A stretch of 64,000 nucleotides of DNA from Anaerolinea thermophila (GTDB lineage Bacteria; Chloroflexota; Anaerolineae; Anaerolineales; Anaerolineaceae): positions 241,199 to 305,198 of the forward strand of contig NZ_DYHZ01000004.1 in assembly GCF_020723905.1 (NCBI RefSeq). Direction: 5' to 3'. Made by a program: the position numbers and the translations under genes. Below, piece by piece: positions 50,547 to 60,638 of this stretch (position 1 is the first letter of the stretch; the number at the start of each line of letters is the position of its first letter). The notes below the pieces were generated by a model. The model was not told where the DNA came from. It saw nothing but the letters and a program-made list of their open reading frames with translations, and did no database searches.

Positions 50547-51428
50547 TTATTCGTACGTCACCTGACCGTCTTTCCAGATCATTCTGCGGCGGCGGTACGC
50601 CCAGCACATGTACGAGATGGTGACGAAATAACTGGCGGGCAGGCGGTGCAAACCGGTGATCTTCGTCCCCAGCACGGTGGTATTGCCGCCAAACCCCATG
50701 GGACCGATGCCCAGCTGGTTGGCTTCTTCGGTGATGCGTTCTTCCATCTCCGCCAGTTGCGGATCGGGGTTGGGTTCGTCCATCTTTCGGAAGAGCACCT
50801 CTTTTGAAGCATAGTAGGCAGAGCCGCGGTCACCGCCGATGGCAACCCCGAGGATGCCCGGCGAACAGCCCTGTCCCTGGGCTTTCTGAACGGCATCCAG
50901 CACCGCCCGGCGCACACCTTCCAGATCGCGCCCGGCAGGCACGCCGCCGCCCACGCGGGCAGGCAGGGAGTACTGCGCGCCGACGTTCTCACACCCGCCG
51001 CCTTTGAGCATCAGGTCCACGGTGAGGGTATCGCCGTCCACCTCTTCAAAGTGAATGGTGGGGAAGTGGTCATCGCCGAGGTTGTTGCCAGTGTTTTTGT
51101 CGGTCAGCGAATCCACCGAATTGGGACGCAGGTAAGACCGGCGGGTGGCTTCTGCCACCGCTTCCTGAATCACCTGGCGCAGTTTGCGGGTGGACCAGCC
51201 TTCGGGGTGGTACACGTAAAAGATGGGCGTGCCGGTATCCTGACAGATGGGGGTGGAGCGCCTGCGGGAGAGTTCCACGTTTTTCAGGATGGTTTCCAGT
51301 GCGCCGTATGCCGCCGAGCCGGGTTCCTCGCGCTCCAGCGCCTGCCGGAGCGATTTTTCCACATCGGGGGGCAGGTTGGTTGCCGCCAGCCGAATCAACT
51401 CAATTAAAGGTTCTTTCAGATGTTCCAT
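50547..51428 (-). CDS. fumarate hydratase class I, alpha/N-terminal subunit
   Basis: STPICQDTGTPIFYVYHP...LMLKGGGCENVGAQYSLPA...CSPGILGVAIGGDRGSAYYASKEVLFR. Confidence 0.93.
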   Translation of the reverse strand: MEHLKEPLIELIRLAATNLPPDVEKSLRQALEREEPGSAAYGALETILKNVELSRRRSTPICQDTGTPIFYVYHPEGWSTRKLRQVIQEAVAEATRRSYLRPNSVDSLTDKNTGNNLGDDHFPTIHFEEVDGDTLTVDLMLKGGGCENVGAQYSLPARVGGGVPAGRDLEGVRRAVLDAVQKAQGQGCSPGILGVAIGGDRGSAYYASKEVLFRKMDEPNPDPQLAEMEERITEEANQLGIGPMGFGGNTTVLGTKITGLHRLPASYFVTISYMCWAYRRRRMIWKDGQVTYE

Positions 51429-51710
51429 CTTCCGCCTCCGGGGAAAATACAACCGTGTACCTTTATTTTACACTTATTTTATTAGATTTCTCCGGATTTT
51501 TCACCCTATTGCAGAAACTTGCGGGGATTTTCTCAGAGGTGAACCAGAACCCTTACCCCGGCATCTCCCCTTTGTCCTCTACTGCAAGGGCTGGGGATGA
51601 GGAAATCATCGGGGGGTATGCGCGCCGCGGGGCAGTTGCGCCAAAAGCCGATTTGATTTATCATTTTTTCAAACCTTTGTGGTATTCTGGCTGGCAGGAG
51701 AGGAACCCGC

Positions 51711-54206
51711 ATGAAACCTTCCCCTTTTTTCCTTGGGCGTACGCTTGCCGCTGAAGGGGGTGAACCCCAACCCGTCACCTACGATCCCGATGACCTGACC
51801 ACTCACGGCGTGATTGTCGGGATGACCGGTTCCGGCAAGACCGGTTTGATGATCGGCATTCTGGAAGAAGCCGCCCTGCACGGCATTCCTGCCATCGTCA
51901 TTGACCCCAAGGGCGACCTGACCAACCTGCTCCTGCACTTCCCCGATCTGCGCCCGGAAGACTTTGAGCCGTGGATTGACCCGGAAACCGCCCGCCGGCA
52001 GAATCAGAGCGTTGCCGAACTGGCGGCGGCGACGGCGGCAAAGTGGCGCGAGGGCTTGAGCGGCTGGGGGCTGGGGCGCGATCACCTGCTGGCACTTCAG
52101 CAAGCCGTGGATTACGTGGTGTACTCCCCCGGTTCCACCGTCGCCGAACCGGTCAATCTGCTCTCGTCGTTTGCGCCCCCCGCCGGGCTGACCTTTGAGG
52201 AACACGGCGAGGTTCTGCGCGAGCGCATTGCCGCCACCGTTACCGCCCTGCTGGGGCTGGTGGGTTTGAAAGACCTCGACCCCCTGCGTTCGCGGGAGCA
52301 CATTCTGCTCTCCAATCTGATCGAATCGGCGTGGAGCAAAGGCGTTGCCCTGGATTTGAGCGAATTGATTATGCAGGTGCAGACGCCGCCTTTCGAGCGC
52401 CTGGGCGCTTTTCCGGTGGACCGCTTTTTCCCGGAGAAGGACCGTTTCGATCTGGCGGTGCTGTTAAACAACTTCCTTGCCGCGCCCTCTTTCCAGGCAT
52501 GGACGCGCGGACAGTCCATTGATCCGCAGTCCTTCCTGTACACCCCCGAGGGACGCCCGCGCATGAGCATTTTCTATCTGGCGCACCTCAGCGAAGCCGA
52601 GCGCATGTTCTTTGTCACCCTCCTGCTGGCAAATGTGGAGTCGTGGATGCGCTCCCAGCGCGGCAGCAGTGGACTGCGCGCCCTGCTGGCGTTCGATGAA
52701 ATCTTCGGCTACCTGCCGCCCATTGCCAATCCGCCCTCGCGCCCGGTGCTGTTGCGCCTGCTTAAACAGGCGCGCGCCTTCGGGCTGGGGCTGTTGCTGG
52801 CAACCCAGAATCCGGTGGATGTGGACTACAAGGGGCTTTCGAACGCCGGTACGTGGTTCATCGGGCGCCTGCAAACCGAGCAGGACAGGGAACGCCTGCT
52901 GGACGGCTTGCAAGCCATCGAGGGCGGGGTGGACCGCGCCGGGTATGCCCGCCTGATTTCGGCGCTGAAGCCGCGCACGTTCCTGCTTCACAATGTGCAT
53001 CACCGCGGCGGGGCGCAGATTTTCTCCACCCGCTGGTGTCTTAACTACCTTGCCGGTCCGCTCACCCGCGCGCAGTTAAGCGGGTTGAAGGCGCTGGGTT
53101 CTGCGCCGGAAGGCGCCGCGGTGAACGTCACCACCACCGCGCCTGCCGCTGTCCCTGCGGCAGGCTCCGCGCCGGTTGCCGCGGCAGGGGCGCCTTCAGC
53201 GGGCGCCTTCAGTACGCTGACCCGTACTCCGCCGCCTCCGCCGGCAGGCGTGCCGGTGGTATTCCTGCCCACCGAACTCACCCTGAGCCAGGCGCTGGCA
53301 CAGCGCGGCGGCGCTTTCAGCGGTCCTGCCCGTCCCGAAGGGTTGTTCTACCGCCCCGCTCTGCTTTTCCAGGCAGAGGTGCGCTACCTCAACCGCCGGT
53401 ACAGCGTGGATACCGTCCAGCAGGTAGCCTGTCTGGTGCAGGATGCCGCCAACGGGCGCATTGACTGGGAAGCCTGCCTGCGTACGCCTTTTGACCCGCG
53501 GAAACTGGATCCTCAACCCCTGCCCGATGCGCGCTTTGAGCCGCTACCCGCGGCGTTTGCCAACCCCCGCACCCTTGCGGCGGCGCAAAAGGATTTTCTG
53601 GACTGGCTCTACCGGCGCAGCAGTCTGCGCCTGTTGGCGAATGAAACCCTGAAACTGTACGGCGATGCCGACGATACCATGGCGACCTTTCGCTCCAAAT
53701 GCGACGAAGCCGCAAGGCGGGCGCTGAAAGAGGAAACCCAGAAAATTGAGAGCACCTTCCGCAGCAAACTGGAAAATCTGGCGCGGCGGGTGGAGCGTCA
53801 GCAGACCATTGTCAAAAAGTACGAAGATGAGGTGGGCAGACGACGCATAGAAGAACTGGGAAGCGGCGCCGAACTGGTGCTGGGATTGTTTGGCGGGCGC
53901 AAGCGCAGTATCTCCAGCGCGCTTTCCAAAGGGCGCATGACCGCCAAAGCCAAAGCCGAACTGGAAGCCGCCGAGAAAGCCCTGGACACCCTGCAGGATG
54001 AGTACGAAGACCTGCAAAAGCAGAAAGAAGAAGCCCTGCGCGAGGCGCAGGAACGCTGGGCGAAAGCCGCCGCCGAAATCACCGAAATCACCCTGACTCC
54101 CCAGCGCAAGGACATCTTCCTCGACATTGCCGCTCTGGCATGGATTCCGGTGTATCTGGTTCAGGCGCAGGGAATGACGCTGGAAGCCCTCGCCATATCG
54201 CGTTGA
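51711..54206 (+). CDS. HerA/VirB4-like ATP-binding protein with C-terminal coiled coil
   Basis: GVIVGMTGSGKTGLMIGILEEAALHGIPAIVIDPKGDLTNLLLHF...LLAFDEIFGYLPP...LATQNPVDVDYKGLSNAGTWFIGRLQTEQDRERL. Confidence 0.85.
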   Translation: MKPSPFFLGRTLAAEGGEPQPVTYDPDDLTTHGVIVGMTGSGKTGLMIGILEEAALHGIPAIVIDPKGDLTNLLLHFPDLRPEDFEPWIDPETARRQNQSVAELAAATAAKWREGLSGWGLGRDHLLALQQAVDYVVYSPGSTVAEPVNLLSSFAPPAGLTFEEHGEVLRERIAATVTALLGLVGLKDLDPLRSREHILLSNLIESAWSKGVALDLSELIMQVQTPPFERLGAFPVDRFFPEKDRFDLAVLLNNFLAAPSFQAWTRGQSIDPQSFLYTPEGRPRMSIFYLAHLSEAERMFFVTLLLANVESWMRSQRGSSGLRALLAFDEIFGYLPPIANPPSRPVLLRLLKQARAFGLGLLLATQNPVDVDYKGLSNAGTWFIGRLQTEQDRERLLDGLQAIEGGVDRAGYARLISALKPRTFLLHNVHHRGGAQIFSTRWCLNYLAGPLTRAQLSGLKALGSAPEGAAVNVTTTAPAAVPAAGSAPVAAAGAPSAGAFSTLTRTPPPPPAGVPVVFLPTELTLSQALAQRGGAFSGPARPEGLFYRPALLFQAEVRYLNRRYSVDTVQQVACLVQDAANGRIDWEACLRTPFDPRKLDPQPLPDARFEPLPAAFANPRTLAAAQKDFLDWLYRRSSLRLLANETLKLYGDADDTMATFRSKCDEAARRALKEETQKIESTFRSKLENLARRVERQQTIVKKYEDEVGRRRIEELGSGAELVLGLFGGRKRSISSALSKGRMTAKAKAELEAAEKALDTLQDEYEDLQKQKEEALREAQERWAKAAAEITEITLTPQRKDIFLDIAALAWIPVYLVQAQGMTLEALAISR

Positions 54207-54207
54207 G

Positions 54208-55767
54208 ATGAACGCCCGCCTGTCAATCCGTCTGGCGCTGACCGTTTTCTTCCTGTTTGCCCTGCCCGCGCTGGCGTGCAACCTGCCCACCGCGCCGCAG
54301 GAGACTTCCGCTCCGGCCGCGGATTTACCTCCTCCTGCGGAGGGCGCACAGCCGCCAGATGCCCCTGTCAGCACCCCTCTGCCGGCGCAGGCTTTCCGCG
54401 GACTGCGGATCCCGCAGCATTTCACCCCGCCGCTTCCGCTGGATACCTACTCAGGCAACGGCGAGAACTTCCCGTACTTCACCCAGCCCGGCGATACCCT
54501 GGATGTCATCCGGCGGCGGTTTCGTCTGGATTCCACCACGTCTCTCCTCACCCCACAACCCCTGGAAGCGGAGGCGCTCCTGCCCGCAGGGCTGGAGATA
54601 CAGGTGCCGGTGTTCTTCTCTCAGACGCTGAGCGGGACGGCGCTCTTCCCCGACAGCGAGGTGGTGTACGGTCCGCCTTCGGCAGATTTTGATGTGGAAG
54701 CGTGGGTGGCGCAGACTCAGGGGTTCCTCAGCCGCTACAGCGAGACGGTGGAGGGCGAGACGCTCACCGGTGGGCAAATTGTGCGGCGGGTGGCGCTGGA
54801 GACGTCCATTAACCCGCGCCTGCTGCTGGCGGTGCTGGAATGGCGCTCCGGCTGGGTGCTGGGCGAGCCTGCCGCGGTCAACACGGATCATCCGCTGGGA
54901 TTCGATGCCCCTTCGCACGTGGGGCTGTACCGCGAATGGCTGCTCTCCACCCGCTTTCTGACTATGGGCTACTACGGCTGGCGGAGCGGCACGCTGGACC
55001 ACATCGAGTTTGCCGATGGTACTGCCTACCTGCCCAGCCCGTTCCTCAATGCCGGTTCGGTGGCGGTGCAGAATCTGGGGGCAAAGTTCACCCGCGATGG
55101 ATCGCGCTGGTCCGAGAGCCTTTACGGCGCAGAGGGCTTGCTGGCAGTGTACACGCGCCTGTTTGGCAGTCCCTGGGAAAATGCCCTGCCTTACGAGCCG
55201 CATCTGCCCGCCCGCGAGGCGCTGAACGAACCGCTCTGGGAACTGCCTTTTCCGGAAGGCGAAGCCTGGAGTTTTACGGGCGGTCCGCATGTTGCCTGGG
55301 GACTGGGCAGTCCGCGCGGAGCGGTGGATTTTGCGCCAGTGGAACAACCCAAAGGGTGTTCCACGTCCAGTCACTGGGCGACTGCCAGCGCCGCGGGGGT
55401 GGTGGCGCGCTCGGAGCGCGGCGCGCTGGTGCTGGATACCGACGGGGACGGTCGCGAGCAAACCGGCTGGACACTGCTCTACCTGCATCTTGCCGATGAG
55501 GGGCGCTTACCGGTGGGAACCCGCGTGCAGGTCAACGACTGGCTGGGGCATCCTTCCTGCGAGGGCGGCGCAGCCACCGGCAGGCATGTGCACATTGTGC
55601 GCCGTTACAACGGGGAATGGATTGGCATTTTGCCGGTCTTCCCCTTTGTGTTGAGCGGGTGGGAGGTTCAGGCGGGCGAGTTGGCTTATCAGGGCAGGCT
55701 GGTGCGGGGCGATGCGCAGGTCACCGCCAGACCCGATGGCTCGGCAGAGGCGCGCATTCAGCGCTGA
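54208..55767 (+). CDS. lipoprotein, LysM-like plus M23-like peptidase architecture
   Basis: FALPALACNLP lipobox; TQPGDTLDVIRRRF; GAVDFAP...GWTLLYLHLADEGRLPVGTRVQVNDWLGHPSCEGGAATGRHVHIVRRYNGEW. Confidence 0.75.
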   Translation: MNARLSIRLALTVFFLFALPALACNLPTAPQETSAPAADLPPPAEGAQPPDAPVSTPLPAQAFRGLRIPQHFTPPLPLDTYSGNGENFPYFTQPGDTLDVIRRRFRLDSTTSLLTPQPLEAEALLPAGLEIQVPVFFSQTLSGTALFPDSEVVYGPPSADFDVEAWVAQTQGFLSRYSETVEGETLTGGQIVRRVALETSINPRLLLAVLEWRSGWVLGEPAAVNTDHPLGFDAPSHVGLYREWLLSTRFLTMGYYGWRSGTLDHIEFADGTAYLPSPFLNAGSVAVQNLGAKFTRDGSRWSESLYGAEGLLAVYTRLFGSPWENALPYEPHLPAREALNEPLWELPFPEGEAWSFTGGPHVAWGLGSPRGAVDFAPVEQPKGCSTSSHWATASAAGVVARSERGALVLDTDGDGREQTGWTLLYLHLADEGRLPVGTRVQVNDWLGHPSCEGGAATGRHVHIVRRYNGEWIGILPVFPFVLSGWEVQAGELAYQGRLVRGDAQVTARPDGSAEARIQR

Positions 55768-56177
55768 TCGGGCGCGCGCAGGAAGCCGTGTTCTTCCAGC
55801 CAGGCTGGATCGGGACCTTCCCACAGGTGCAGTGACATCTTCACCCTGCCTCTGGCGTCAAAGGCAACCCCCTCGGCTTCGAGGCGGCGGCGCTGTTCCT
55901 CGCGGCTCTTGCCCACGATGATGAGGCGTCCATCCGCGGCGGGGACGCGGTGCCACGGCACGTCATCGGGGCAGACGGCTATGGCCTGTCCTGCCCAGCG
56001 GGCGCGGTGCACGCGGTACAGGTCAGGCGAGACCTCCGGCGGGCAGGGGATGTAAGCGGCAATTTTGCCGTAGGGGAACACCTTTCCCGGGGGAATCTGG
56101 CGGGTAATTTCCCACACGGCGGTGTAGAAGGCGGTTTCTGCCGTGCGCGGAAGCGCGGCATGGGTGGATGGAGCCAT
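55758..56177 (-). CDS. alkyltransferase-like (ATL) protein of the MGMT family
   Basis: QIPPGKVFPYGKIAAYI...VPWHRVPAADGRLI: Trp replaces the acceptor Cys of PCHRV. Confidence 0.82.
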   Translation of the reverse strand: MAPSTHAALPRTAETAFYTAVWEITRQIPPGKVFPYGKIAAYIPCPPEVSPDLYRVHRARWAGQAIAVCPDDVPWHRVPAADGRLIIVGKSREEQRRRLEAEGVAFDARGRVKMSLHLWEGPDPAWLEEHGFLRAPDQR

Positions 56178-56507
56178 GGGTAACCCTCCTGAAGCGGACC
56201 TTCATCTGACGATGAAGAATGATACCAGCATACCGGCTTCCGGGGGATGGGACAGGCACATGAAAGTTTTTTCATGCTGGCAGGGGGCGGTTTAGCCGTT
56301 TTCGACTTTGAGAATGCCATGGGGATTTTTTTCTTTTGGAAGAATTGACAAATCATGGGGATTGTTTATAATGACCTTTATCCCCACAGGATTTCCAATC
56401 CATGGACCATTTGAGGAGGTGGTTGCCCGTTCATTCCTGTGTTGTTTTTCCCGATGCCCTTTCGGGATAACAAAATCCAAATCCAACCTTTGCCAAAGGA
56501 GGAGATT

Positions 56508-58235
56508 GTGTTCAAGCGTTCATTGTTTACCTTTGTGGCTTTGCTGGTCGTTTTGAGTCTGGCGCTGGCGGCATGCCAACCCAAACCCACCGAAGCGCCC
56601 ACTCAGCCCCCTGCACAGCAGGAACCGACCAAAGTTCCGGAACAGCCTACCGCTACACAGGCGCCGGAACAGCCTACCGCCCCCGCTTTTGAGGGTATGA
56701 AAGTCGAAGCCCCCAACTGCGATTACGGTGGCGAACTCAAGTCCATCGAAGCCGTGGATGCGCAGACGGTGAAGTTCACCCTGTGCTATCCGGATCCAGC
56801 GTTCCCCTCCAAGGTGGCGTTCAATGTGTTTGCCATCGTGGATAGCGACTATCTGGCTCAGGTGGGGGGCGACTCGATTAAGATGTCCGACGCGCCGGTC
56901 GGCACGGGTCCCTTCAAACTCAAATCCTGGGTGCGCGGGGACAGCATCACCTTCGAAGCCAACCCCGAGTACTGGGGCGAGAAACCCAAATACCAGACCC
57001 TGATCTTCCGCTGGTCTGAGCAGTCGGCTCAGCGCCTGCTGGAACTGCAATCCGGTCAGGTGGATGGGATTGACAACCCCGCGCCGGAAGATTTCGCCAC
57101 CATCGAAGCCGATTCGAACCTGCAACTGATTCCGCGCGACCCGTTGAACATCTTCTACATTGGCTTCAACGTGGATCTGGCGCCGTTCAACAATGAAAAG
57201 GTGCGCCAGGCGTTCGCCATGGCAATCGACCGCAAGAAGATCGTGGACAACTACTACCCCGAAGGTTCTGAGGTTGCCACGGTGTTTGTCCCGCCCGCCC
57301 TCAAACCCGGCTGGAGCGATGCCAACCCGTGGTACGAGTACAACCCCGACATGGCGAAACAACTGCTCACCGAGGCGGGCTTTGACTTCAATCAGGAAGT
57401 CAAACTCTCCTTCCGCAATGTGGTGCGCGGTTACCTGCCCACCCCGGATAAGGTGGCTCAGGAAATTCAGGCTCAACTGGCGGAGATTGGCGTCAAGGTG
57501 AAACTGAACCAGATGGAATCGGCGGCGTTCATTGACTCTACCGCCGCAGGCAACGAAGCCTTCTACCTGCTGGGCTGGGGCGCCGACTATCCGGATGCCA
57601 CCAACTTCTATGACTATCACTTCGCCAACGAAAACAACAAGCAGTTTGGCACGCTCTTCCCCGACATCGTCGAGCCCATCCGCAAAGCCGCGCAGATTGC
57701 TGACCCGGCAGAGCGCCAGAAACTGTACGATGAGGTTAACGCCAAACTGAAAGAGCACGTCCCGATGATCCCGGTGGCGCACGGCTCTTCAGCGGTTGCC
57801 TTCACCGCTTCGGTCAAGAATGCCATGACCGGTCCATTGAGCAACGAACCCTTCTTCATCATGGACCCCGGCAAGGACACGCTGGTGTGGATGCAGAACG
57901 GCGAACCGGCGGCAATTTACTGCCCGGATGAAACCGACGGCGAAGCCCTGCGCGCCTGCCAGCAGATTTTCGAGACCCTCCTGCTCTTCAAACCCGGCAC
58001 GGCTGAGGTGGGTCCCGGTCTGGCGGAGTCCTACACCGTCAACAGTGATGCTACCGAGTACGTCTTCACCCTGCGCAAGGGCGTGAAGTTCCACAACGGC
58101 GCCGATCTGGACGCCAATGATGTGGTGGCTTCCTTCAAGGCGCAGTGGGATGCCAAAGACCCCAATCACAAGGGTCGCACGGGTACCTTCGAGTACTTTG
58201 GAGCCTTCTTCGGCGCGTTCCTCAACGCCGAGTAG
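56508..58235 (+). CDS. ABC substrate-binding lipoprotein, family 5, circularly permuted
   Basis: GTG start after AAAGGAGGAG; lipobox LALAAC; body begins with mid-domain ELKSIEAVDAQTVKFTL and ends with canonical N-terminal segment DGEALRACQQIFETLLLFKPGTAEVGPGLAESYTVNSDATEYVFTLRKGVKFHNGADLDANDVVASF. Confidence 0.9.
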   Translation: MFKRSLFTFVALLVVLSLALAACQPKPTEAPTQPPAQQEPTKVPEQPTATQAPEQPTAPAFEGMKVEAPNCDYGGELKSIEAVDAQTVKFTLCYPDPAFPSKVAFNVFAIVDSDYLAQVGGDSIKMSDAPVGTGPFKLKSWVRGDSITFEANPEYWGEKPKYQTLIFRWSEQSAQRLLELQSGQVDGIDNPAPEDFATIEADSNLQLIPRDPLNIFYIGFNVDLAPFNNEKVRQAFAMAIDRKKIVDNYYPEGSEVATVFVPPALKPGWSDANPWYEYNPDMAKQLLTEAGFDFNQEVKLSFRNVVRGYLPTPDKVAQEIQAQLAEIGVKVKLNQMESAAFIDSTAAGNEAFYLLGWGADYPDATNFYDYHFANENNKQFGTLFPDIVEPIRKAAQIADPAERQKLYDEVNAKLKEHVPMIPVAHGSSAVAFTASVKNAMTGPLSNEPFFIMDPGKDTLVWMQNGEPAAIYCPDETDGEALRACQQIFETLLLFKPGTAEVGPGLAESYTVNSDATEYVFTLRKGVKFHNGADLDANDVVASFKAQWDAKDPNHKGRTGTFEYFGAFFGAFLNAE

Positions 58236-58340
58236 CGCCCGGCAACTACCGCATGACTGACTAATCATGGGCGGGGCGAGTCTGAAGACCGGGTTCTGGT
58301 TCGACAGGCTCGCCCCTGCCTCTTAAAGATAGAAGAGCCT

Positions 58341-59417
58341 ATGTTACAGTTCATCACGCGTCGTCTCATTTTGCTCGTTCCAGTGCTGATTGGCGTCCTG
58401 CTGGTCACCTTTATCATCGTGCGCGCCATTCCGGGCGATCCCTGTAAGGTGATGCTGGGGGAGCGCGCCACGGAGGAAAAGTGCGCCGAGTTTCGTGAGC
58501 GCTACGGCTTGAACGATAACCTGCTGGTGCAGTTTGGGCGCTTCCTGGTCAACATGGGCAAGGGAGACCTGGGCGTGTCCATCCGTTTTGGGCAGCCCGT
58601 CGTTAGCCTGATTGCCGCCCGCCTGCCCATGACCATCGAACTGACGATTGGTGCCATGCTCTTCTCCACCATTGTGGGGGTGTTTCTGGGCATTATCTCG
58701 GCGCTCAAACGCAACACCATCGTGGATACCCTCACCATGGTCATTGCCAATGTGGGCGTATCCATGCCGGTGTTCTGGCTGGGGCTGGTGCTGGCGTATG
58801 TCTTTGCGCTGTTGCTCAAAGATACCCCCTTCTTCCTGCCTCCCTCGGCGCGCCTGACCTCCGGGCTGGCGCTGACCCAACTGGCGGATTACTGGGGTTT
58901 GAAAGACATGAGCGGCTTCCAGAAGTTTGTGGTGGATTTTCTCACCCACTCCCTGCTGGTGAACGCTCTGGCGACCGGCAACTGGAAACTGCTGGGCGAC
59001 GGCTTGCGCCATCTCATCCTGCCGTCAGTGGCGGTTGGAACGATTCCCATGGCAATCATCGCCCGCATGACCCGCTCCAGCCTGCTGGAAGTGCTGGGGC
59101 AGGATTACATCCGTACGGCGCGCGCCAAGGGCTTGCCCTACAACAAGGTGATTACCCGACATGCCCTCTCCAATGCCATGATCCCCATCGTCACCATCAT
59201 CGGGCTGGAGACGGGCGCCCTGCTTTCGGGGGCGGTGCTGACCGAGACGGTTTTCAACCTGCCGGGGGTGGGCACGGCGCTGGTGGGCGCCATTCTGGCG
59301 CGCGATTACCCCGTGGTGCAGGGGTTTACCCTGGTGGTTGCCATGGTGTTTATCCTGGTCAACCTGCTGGTGGATATTTCCTATGCCTACCTTGACCCGC
59401 GCATCCGCCTGGAGTAA
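58341..59417 (+). CDS. dipeptide/oligopeptide ABC transporter permease (DppB-like)
   Basis: MLQFITRRLILLVPVLIGVLLVTFIIVRAIPGDPC...RTARAKGLPYNKVITRHALSNAMIPIVT. Confidence 0.93.
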   Translation: MLQFITRRLILLVPVLIGVLLVTFIIVRAIPGDPCKVMLGERATEEKCAEFRERYGLNDNLLVQFGRFLVNMGKGDLGVSIRFGQPVVSLIAARLPMTIELTIGAMLFSTIVGVFLGIISALKRNTIVDTLTMVIANVGVSMPVFWLGLVLAYVFALLLKDTPFFLPPSARLTSGLALTQLADYWGLKDMSGFQKFVVDFLTHSLLVNALATGNWKLLGDGLRHLILPSVAVGTIPMAIIARMTRSSLLEVLGQDYIRTARAKGLPYNKVITRHALSNAMIPIVTIIGLETGALLSGAVLTETVFNLPGVGTALVGAILARDYPVVQGFTLVVAMVFILVNLLVDISYAYLDPRIRLE

Positions 59418-59429
59418 AAGGGAGAAGCC

Positions 59430-60356
59430 ATGAGCGCAGTATCGCTGAACCATACCCCTAAAGCCGTCGAACGCTGGTCTCCCACCCGCGAGGCGTGGCG
59501 GCGTTTGCGCCGTCACCGCTCGGCGCAAATTGGCATGATCATCCTGGGGCTGATGGTGCTGGTGGCAATTTTTGCCCCGCTGATTGCCCCTTACGACCCC
59601 GTCAAACAGATGCAGAACGTCAAGCGCCGCGAGCCGCCCTGCATTCATTTACTGGGGTGTCCCGCCGAGAAACCGGAGCATCTCTTCGGCATTGACGGCA
59701 ATTTCCGCGATCTGTTCTCGCGGGTCGTGTTTGGCTCGCGGCTGTCCCTGCAAATCGGTTTTGCCACCATTGGCTTTGCCATTCTGGTGGGTGGTTTGCT
59801 GGGGGCTGTCTCGGCATATGCAGGCGGCTGGGTGGATAACCTCATCATGCGCACCATGGATGTGCTGATGGCGTTTCCCAGTCTCCTGCTGGCGATTGCC
59901 ATTGTGGCGGTGCTGGGCACCGGTCTGATCAACGCCCTGCTTGCCATTGGCATTGTGTCCATTCCGCGCTATGCCCGGTTGGTGCGGGCAACCGTTCTGC
60001 AGGTGCGTGAGATGGAGTACGTGCAGGCTTCGCGCGCGCTGGGCGCAGGTGGACTGCACATCCTCTTCCTGCGCATTTTGCCCAACGCCATTACCCCGCT
60101 CATTGTGCAGGGCACGCTGGGCATTGCCGGGGCGATCATTGATGCGGCGGCGCTGTCGTTCCTCGGGCTGGGCGCTGAGCCGCCCACCCCCGAATGGGGC
60201 TTGATGCTGGGCGAGGAGCGCAACAGTGTGTTCAATGCCCCCCATCTGGTGTTCTTCCCGGGGTTAGCCATCATGCTCACGGTGCTCTCGTTTAACCTGC
60301 TGGGCGACGGTTTGCGCGATGCGCTCGATCCGCGCCTGCGGGGGAATGTTTCCTGA
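59430..60356 (+). CDS. dipeptide/oligopeptide ABC transporter permease (DppC-like)
   Basis: LRRHRSAQIGMIILGLMVLVAIFAPLIAPYDP...RDLFSRVVFGSRLSLQIG...LGLGAEPPTPEWGLMLGE. Confidence 0.93.
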   Translation: MSAVSLNHTPKAVERWSPTREAWRRLRRHRSAQIGMIILGLMVLVAIFAPLIAPYDPVKQMQNVKRREPPCIHLLGCPAEKPEHLFGIDGNFRDLFSRVVFGSRLSLQIGFATIGFAILVGGLLGAVSAYAGGWVDNLIMRTMDVLMAFPSLLLAIAIVAVLGTGLINALLAIGIVSIPRYARLVRATVLQVREMEYVQASRALGAGGLHILFLRILPNAITPLIVQGTLGIAGAIIDAAALSFLGLGAEPPTPEWGLMLGEERNSVFNAPHLVFFPGLAIMLTVLSFNLLGDGLRDALDPRLRGNVS

Positions 60357-60422
60357 AGCCATATCCCTCAGGGGGGAGTGAAGCAACGGCAAGAAGACTT
60401 AAAAAAAGCCCCCTGAACCCTT

Positions 60423-60454
60423 GCCCCCGACATTGTCCCGTCGGGGGCTTTTTT
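60423..60454 (+). terminator. rho-independent terminator after the peptide ABC operon
   Basis: GCCCCCGAC-ATTGTCCC-GTCGGGGGC followed by TTTTTT. Confidence 0.88.
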
Positions 60455-60638
60455 GTGTGGGAATGCCCGGATGAAGTTTGAAGAGCGGTCAGGGGAGCAT
60501 GGCGGGTGCGGGGGTGGAAATTAGAATCTCTTAACATAACCTTGCAAAATACCCATTTTGGCGAATCTCCGTTAAAATCCACACACAGGGAATGTTTTCT
60601 TGTGAACCGCCCTGTGATTGCTTTTAAAGGAGTTTGAT

